Below are positions 60,938 to 64,000 of a stretch of 64,000 nt of DNA, one piece after another. How positions within the stretch are numbered: the stretch's first letter is position 1; each line of letters opens with the position of its first letter. The stretch covers positions 682,001 through 746,000 of the forward strand of contig NZ_JAHVKO010000003.1 in NCBI RefSeq assembly GCF_019800665.1, in the 5' to 3' direction. Origin of the DNA: Microbulbifer agarilyticus. Lineage in GTDB: Bacteria; Pseudomonadota; Gammaproteobacteria; Pseudomonadales; Cellvibrionaceae. The notes below the pieces were generated by a model. That model saw nothing but the letters and a program-made list of their open reading frames with translations, was not told the DNA's origin and ran no database searches. The position numbers were made by a program, and so were the translations under genes.

Positions 60938-63256
60938 ATGCAAATGGTGTCAATTGGCATGAAAACTGAAATTGCTTTCGAAGTATTTGAAAATTTGGGT
61001 GTGTGGGGGTTGGACGGAACGCCTTTGGAGGTCGTTTGTGGTGAGAACCTTTCAGAACTGGAGCTGTATATAGACTCAGGCTCAAATGAGTTCTTAAATA
61101 TGCAAGCTGTTGAGGTTATTGGTAGTGATGATCGAGATTTGATCCATTCTGATCTAATTTCAAGTGCGGAGTTGACGTCTAATTACTACCTGAAGTCGGA
61201 TGGCTCCTGTTGTGTGAAGGCGCGTCTTATGGAACGGCGCCTGATACATAGTAAATTTCAAGTGCGGCCGACACTAAAAATCAAGTTTAAAGAGTGTGTA
61301 ACCGTCAGATCGGTAAGGTTGTTTAATCGAGCTGATAGCTGCGGCTTGAGGTCCAGGTTTGTTGCTCTGGTTGGTCGTAGAGATGATGATGTGATTTTCA
61401 CATTTGAAAATGTCTCCGAGTCTTTGAGGCGGGAATTGTATGAAGAGTTGATGTGTTTGCTATCAAAGTCCGAGGGTGAGTTGAGTCTCCCCCGTAATAG
61501 TACGTACGCTGCTAAGTACTTAAGGTCAAAGATCTATGATGCTATTAAATCAGGAGTGTTTGTTAGTGAAAAGCTACTCGCTGCGCTCCTTCCTGTGGCG
61601 GGTCCTATGCCAAGACTTGATAAACTTTCGGCTCACTATCTGACTAAAGTCATTCATGATCGCTTGAGTATCAAGTCTCATATCAATACCCGGGAGCTAA
61701 AAAAGTATAGCGGAATTCTTTGTGACGACGTTTCAATTGATTGTCTGAGTAAATATGCATCAAAGGCAATTAGCAATATAGCTGGCGAAGAAAATAAGGT
61801 TGTTATTGCGAAACATCGAGTGCACTACGATACTCTCATTTCAAAGAAAGCTGCGCACTTAGATTTTCTTGATAAGATATTGCTCTCACTTGAGGACGTC
61901 GCGGCAACTCCCCTGATAGCATATGGAACTTTGCTCGGTGCATACAGAGATGGTGGTTTTCTCCCGGCTGATGACGATATAGATATTATTCTGTATTGCC
62001 CGGATGTTGTGTCTGAGGAAGATAGGCAAGTTAATCAAAATGCGATTTTAAAGTATTTGCGGGATAAAGGGTTTTCAGCAAATGTCCAGGCAGGGTGTCC
62101 ACATATTACTGTGAACTCTTCGACTGATTCCGTTGGTGTCGATATTTTTTTAGCGTGGGGGTCAGCTACTTCAGACAAAGCAGCTGTTGTAATGGAACGA
62201 TTAGAGTACCGAGATATTAGATCTGATGTGCTCTTGCCGGCATCAGAAATATCACTTTATGGTAGAAGTTACCCTTGTCCGGCCGATGTCGAAGAGTTTC
62301 TTTTCGATAGATATGGCGAAGGATGGCGTCGCAGTAACCCTTATCATGAGTGGTCTTGGCCTATAGAGCGAAGGGTATACTTTAATAATGAGGCGGTCTC
62401 CGAGTTGTACGATGCACGTGAAGCTCGTAGAGGCTTGAGGTTTGGAAGCTCACGCACTCAGTTAGTGGCGTGGTCCCAGTGTGTCTTGAAAAATAATAGG
62501 CCGCCGAGCAATTCAATCCCTATGGTTTCCCAGGCATTAGATTACGGTTATGACGTTATAGAGCTAGATGTAAGAGTCACTAAAGATGGTGAGATCGTTT
62601 TAGCTCACGATGATGTTATTAAAAATGACGAAGGTGTAGCCATATGCCTGTCCGAGTCTACCCTGGCGGAGGCTGAGCAATTCAGGCTAGGTTCTTTTGA
62701 GGGCAATGATGTGCATATTGAGACATTGTCCAATGCTTTGTCGCTACTTATTGGGAAGCAAGTCTTATTAGACGCGCGCTTCAAACCGGAAGACTATGCG
62801 AACCTGAAGCAGTGCGTGGACTCTGTTGGCTTTGATCCCTCGATGCTTTTATTTTGTGTTTACAATGAGAAACAAGTGTTGGCATTGATGAAGCACTTCC
62901 CGGAGAGTTTGTGGTTTTGGAAGTTTTATACGCAGGCTTGGGAAATCGATGAGTTGGCTCTTGATCAGGTAAGGCAGTACGGTGTTGATGGGATTATGTT
63001 TATGTATCCGCATCACGATGAAGATATTAGTGAAAGTCTTTACCAAATTAAGCGCCGTAACCTGAAGTCGATGTGCTTTATTCATGGTCAGAAATGGACA
63101 CATCCTAATTCCTGTGGGTTAAGCCCAGATAATACCGCCAGAGGGGTCGATATTCATGATGAATCTCTTAAGAAAATGGTGGCGGTGGGAATAGAGTACG
63201 TTACCACAACTGAGTGTCGATCAGGTGTTTTCTCTGAGCTGGTCTCTGGTGTGTGA
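60938..63256 (+). CDS. LicD-like transferase fused to a GDPD-fold domain
   Basis: The 772-residue protein (start at 60938 or the ATG at 60959) has three parts. Residues ~1-150 look beta-rich, reminiscent of a discoidin-like domain (LELYIDSGSNEF, VTVRSVRLFNR). Residues ~305-490 are LicD: IAYGTLLGAYRDGGF-LPADDDIDI (329-350) and VGVDIFLAWGS, the nucleotidyltransferase-fold family that adds phosphocholine or other phospho-alcohols to glycans. Residues ~505-770 are GDPD-like, with IELDVRVTKDGEIVLAHDD (541-559) keeping ExD and HD but not the HRG...PENT motif (AWSQ...PSNS instead). The next gene makes CDP-glycerol, so I infer transfer of glycerol-phosphate to the polysaccharide. Codon use is AT-rich. 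Confidence 0.85.
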   Translation: MQMVSIGMKTEIAFEVFENLGVWGLDGTPLEVVCGENLSELELYIDSGSNEFLNMQAVEVIGSDDRDLIHSDLISSAELTSNYYLKSDGSCCVKARLMERRLIHSKFQVRPTLKIKFKECVTVRSVRLFNRADSCGLRSRFVALVGRRDDDVIFTFENVSESLRRELYEELMCLLSKSEGELSLPRNSTYAAKYLRSKIYDAIKSGVFVSEKLLAALLPVAGPMPRLDKLSAHYLTKVIHDRLSIKSHINTRELKKYSGILCDDVSIDCLSKYASKAISNIAGEENKVVIAKHRVHYDTLISKKAAHLDFLDKILLSLEDVAATPLIAYGTLLGAYRDGGFLPADDDIDIILYCPDVVSEEDRQVNQNAILKYLRDKGFSANVQAGCPHITVNSSTDSVGVDIFLAWGSATSDKAAVVMERLEYRDIRSDVLLPASEISLYGRSYPCPADVEEFLFDRYGEGWRRSNPYHEWSWPIERRVYFNNEAVSELYDAREARRGLRFGSSRTQLVAWSQCVLKNNRPPSNSIPMVSQALDYGYDVIELDVRVTKDGEIVLAHDDVIKNDEGVAICLSESTLAEAEQFRLGSFEGNDVHIETLSNALSLLIGKQVLLDARFKPEDYANLKQCVDSVGFDPSMLLFCVYNEKQVLALMKHFPESLWFWKFYTQAWEIDELALDQVRQYGVDGIMFMYPHHDEDISESLYQIKRRNLKSMCFIHGQKWTHPNSCGLSPDNTARGVDIHDESLKKMVAVGIEYVTTTECRSGVFSELVSGV

Positions 63257-63290
63257 GCTTGTAACTTTTAATTGATTGTTTGGGTAAGAT

Positions 63291-63683
63291 ATGAAAACTG
63301 TAATAACGTTTGGCACATTTGATGTTTTTCACGTTGGTCATGCGAATTTGCTCCAGAGAGCTGCAGCCCTAGGGGATCGGTTGATTGTGGGTGTCTCAAC
63401 CGACGATTTGAATATTAAAAAGAAAGGGCGTGCACCAATTTATAAGCAAGAAGATAGAATGAAAATAATTAATAGCTTGCGTTACGTTAACTTCTGTTTC
63501 GAGGAGGAGACTCTTGAGAAGAAGGCCCATTATATATCGTTGTATGGCGCTGACGTTCTTGTTATGGGCGACGATTGGCTCGGGAAGTTCGATCACCTTA
63601 AGACATTGTGTGAAGTTGTATATCTTGCTCGTACTCCGTCAATTTCAACAACAGAGATTATTGAAGTTATCGGATCTGTTTAA
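63291..63683 (+). CDS. tagD: Glycerol-3-phosphate cytidylyltransferase (TagD-like)
   Basis: The 130-residue enzyme has the cytidylyltransferase HxGH motif (FGTFDVFHVGHANLL, His14-His17) and the C-terminal RTPSISTTEII (114-124, RTxGISTT family motif), with length matching TagD (~130). It makes CDP-glycerol from glycerol-3-P and CTP. Placed 34 bases after the LicD-GDPD gene, it is probably its substrate supplier. Other small alcohols (e.g. other polyol phosphates) cannot be excluded. Confidence 0.9.
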   Translation: MKTVITFGTFDVFHVGHANLLQRAAALGDRLIVGVSTDDLNIKKKGRAPIYKQEDRMKIINSLRYVNFCFEEETLEKKAHYISLYGADVLVMGDDWLGKFDHLKTLCEVVYLARTPSISTTEIIEVIGSV

Positions 63684-63848
63684 TCCTCGTTACCGTTGAC
63701 GGTTCAAATTTTTGGTCTTTAAGGATTTGGTGTGTGGTGTAAATTTTCTGGAAATGTTGGCTGTTAGTGAGTGTCGTAATCTTTTTTAAAGGGTTTATTG
63801 CTGGGCGGTTGCGGATTCAATATTAGTGTGAAAAAAATTTACTTTTAG

Positions 63849-64000
<152 letters not shown>

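Overview
The window looks like a chromosomal segment of a marine-type gammaproteobacterium, probably of the Microbulbifer/Cellvibrio group. This is an inference from gene content and moderately GC-rich codon use: clustered TonB-dependent receptors without a separate surface lipoprotein, a dnaX-ybaB-recR-rnd-ycgL-ycgN run, and an HsbR/HsbA-like pair. No rRNA gene or other species-level marker is present.

Layout. 1-15.3 kb (minus strand): four TonB-dependent receptor genes, one of them running off the left edge, plus an internally deleted receptor pseudogene, an inner-membrane FecR-type anti-sigma regulator and a FecI-type ECF sigma factor. The receptor next to fecR has the N-terminal signalling (STN) domain, so this is a Fec-like cell-surface signalling set followed by paralogous nutrient receptors. 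Two intact receptors and the pseudogene share a nearly identical 5' leader. 15.6-20.9 kb (plus): replication, repair and RNA genes (dnaX with a candidate tau/gamma frameshift site, ybaB, recR, rnd, ycgL, ycgN). 21-24.5 kb: two small membrane proteins and a MoxR ATPase/VWA pair, closed by a nested inverted repeat. 24.6-30.3 kb: a POT peptide transporter and the helicase HrpA.

30.5-32.6 kb holds the most notable system: a small secreted precursor with eight EGKCG pentapeptides, a DUF692/MNIO enzyme and a DUF2063 partner. This is an HvfABC/bufferin-type copper-binding RiPP locus. It is followed by an MlaA homologue without a lipobox, an HsbR-like response-regulator phosphatase and an HsbA-like STAS protein. 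36-40.5 kb (minus): TerB-like protein, transaldolase, DusA, a GlpD-like oxidase and a GDPD-fold protein that has lost its catalytic residues. 40.7-46.1 kb: an alternative chaperone-usher pilus whose chaperone is on the strand opposite to pilin, usher and adhesin.

46.4-64 kb: gltX, galU, tRNA-Ala(GGC), then a surface-polysaccharide island. It contains an ABC-dependent capsule exporter (KpsM/T/E/D-like), dTDP-L-rhamnose synthesis (rfbACDB), two glycosyltransferases, a LicD-GDPD fusion, a TagD-like glycerol-3-phosphate cytidylyltransferase and the start of galE. Together these suggest an exported polysaccharide containing rhamnose and decorated with phosphoglycerol. The LicD/TagD stretch is visibly AT-richer than the rest, which suggests horizontal acquisition. 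TGTGA/TCACA-type palindromes occur near galU and the pilin, and a related GTGAC/GTCAC inverted repeat precedes the capsule exporter, hinting at shared control of surface structures.
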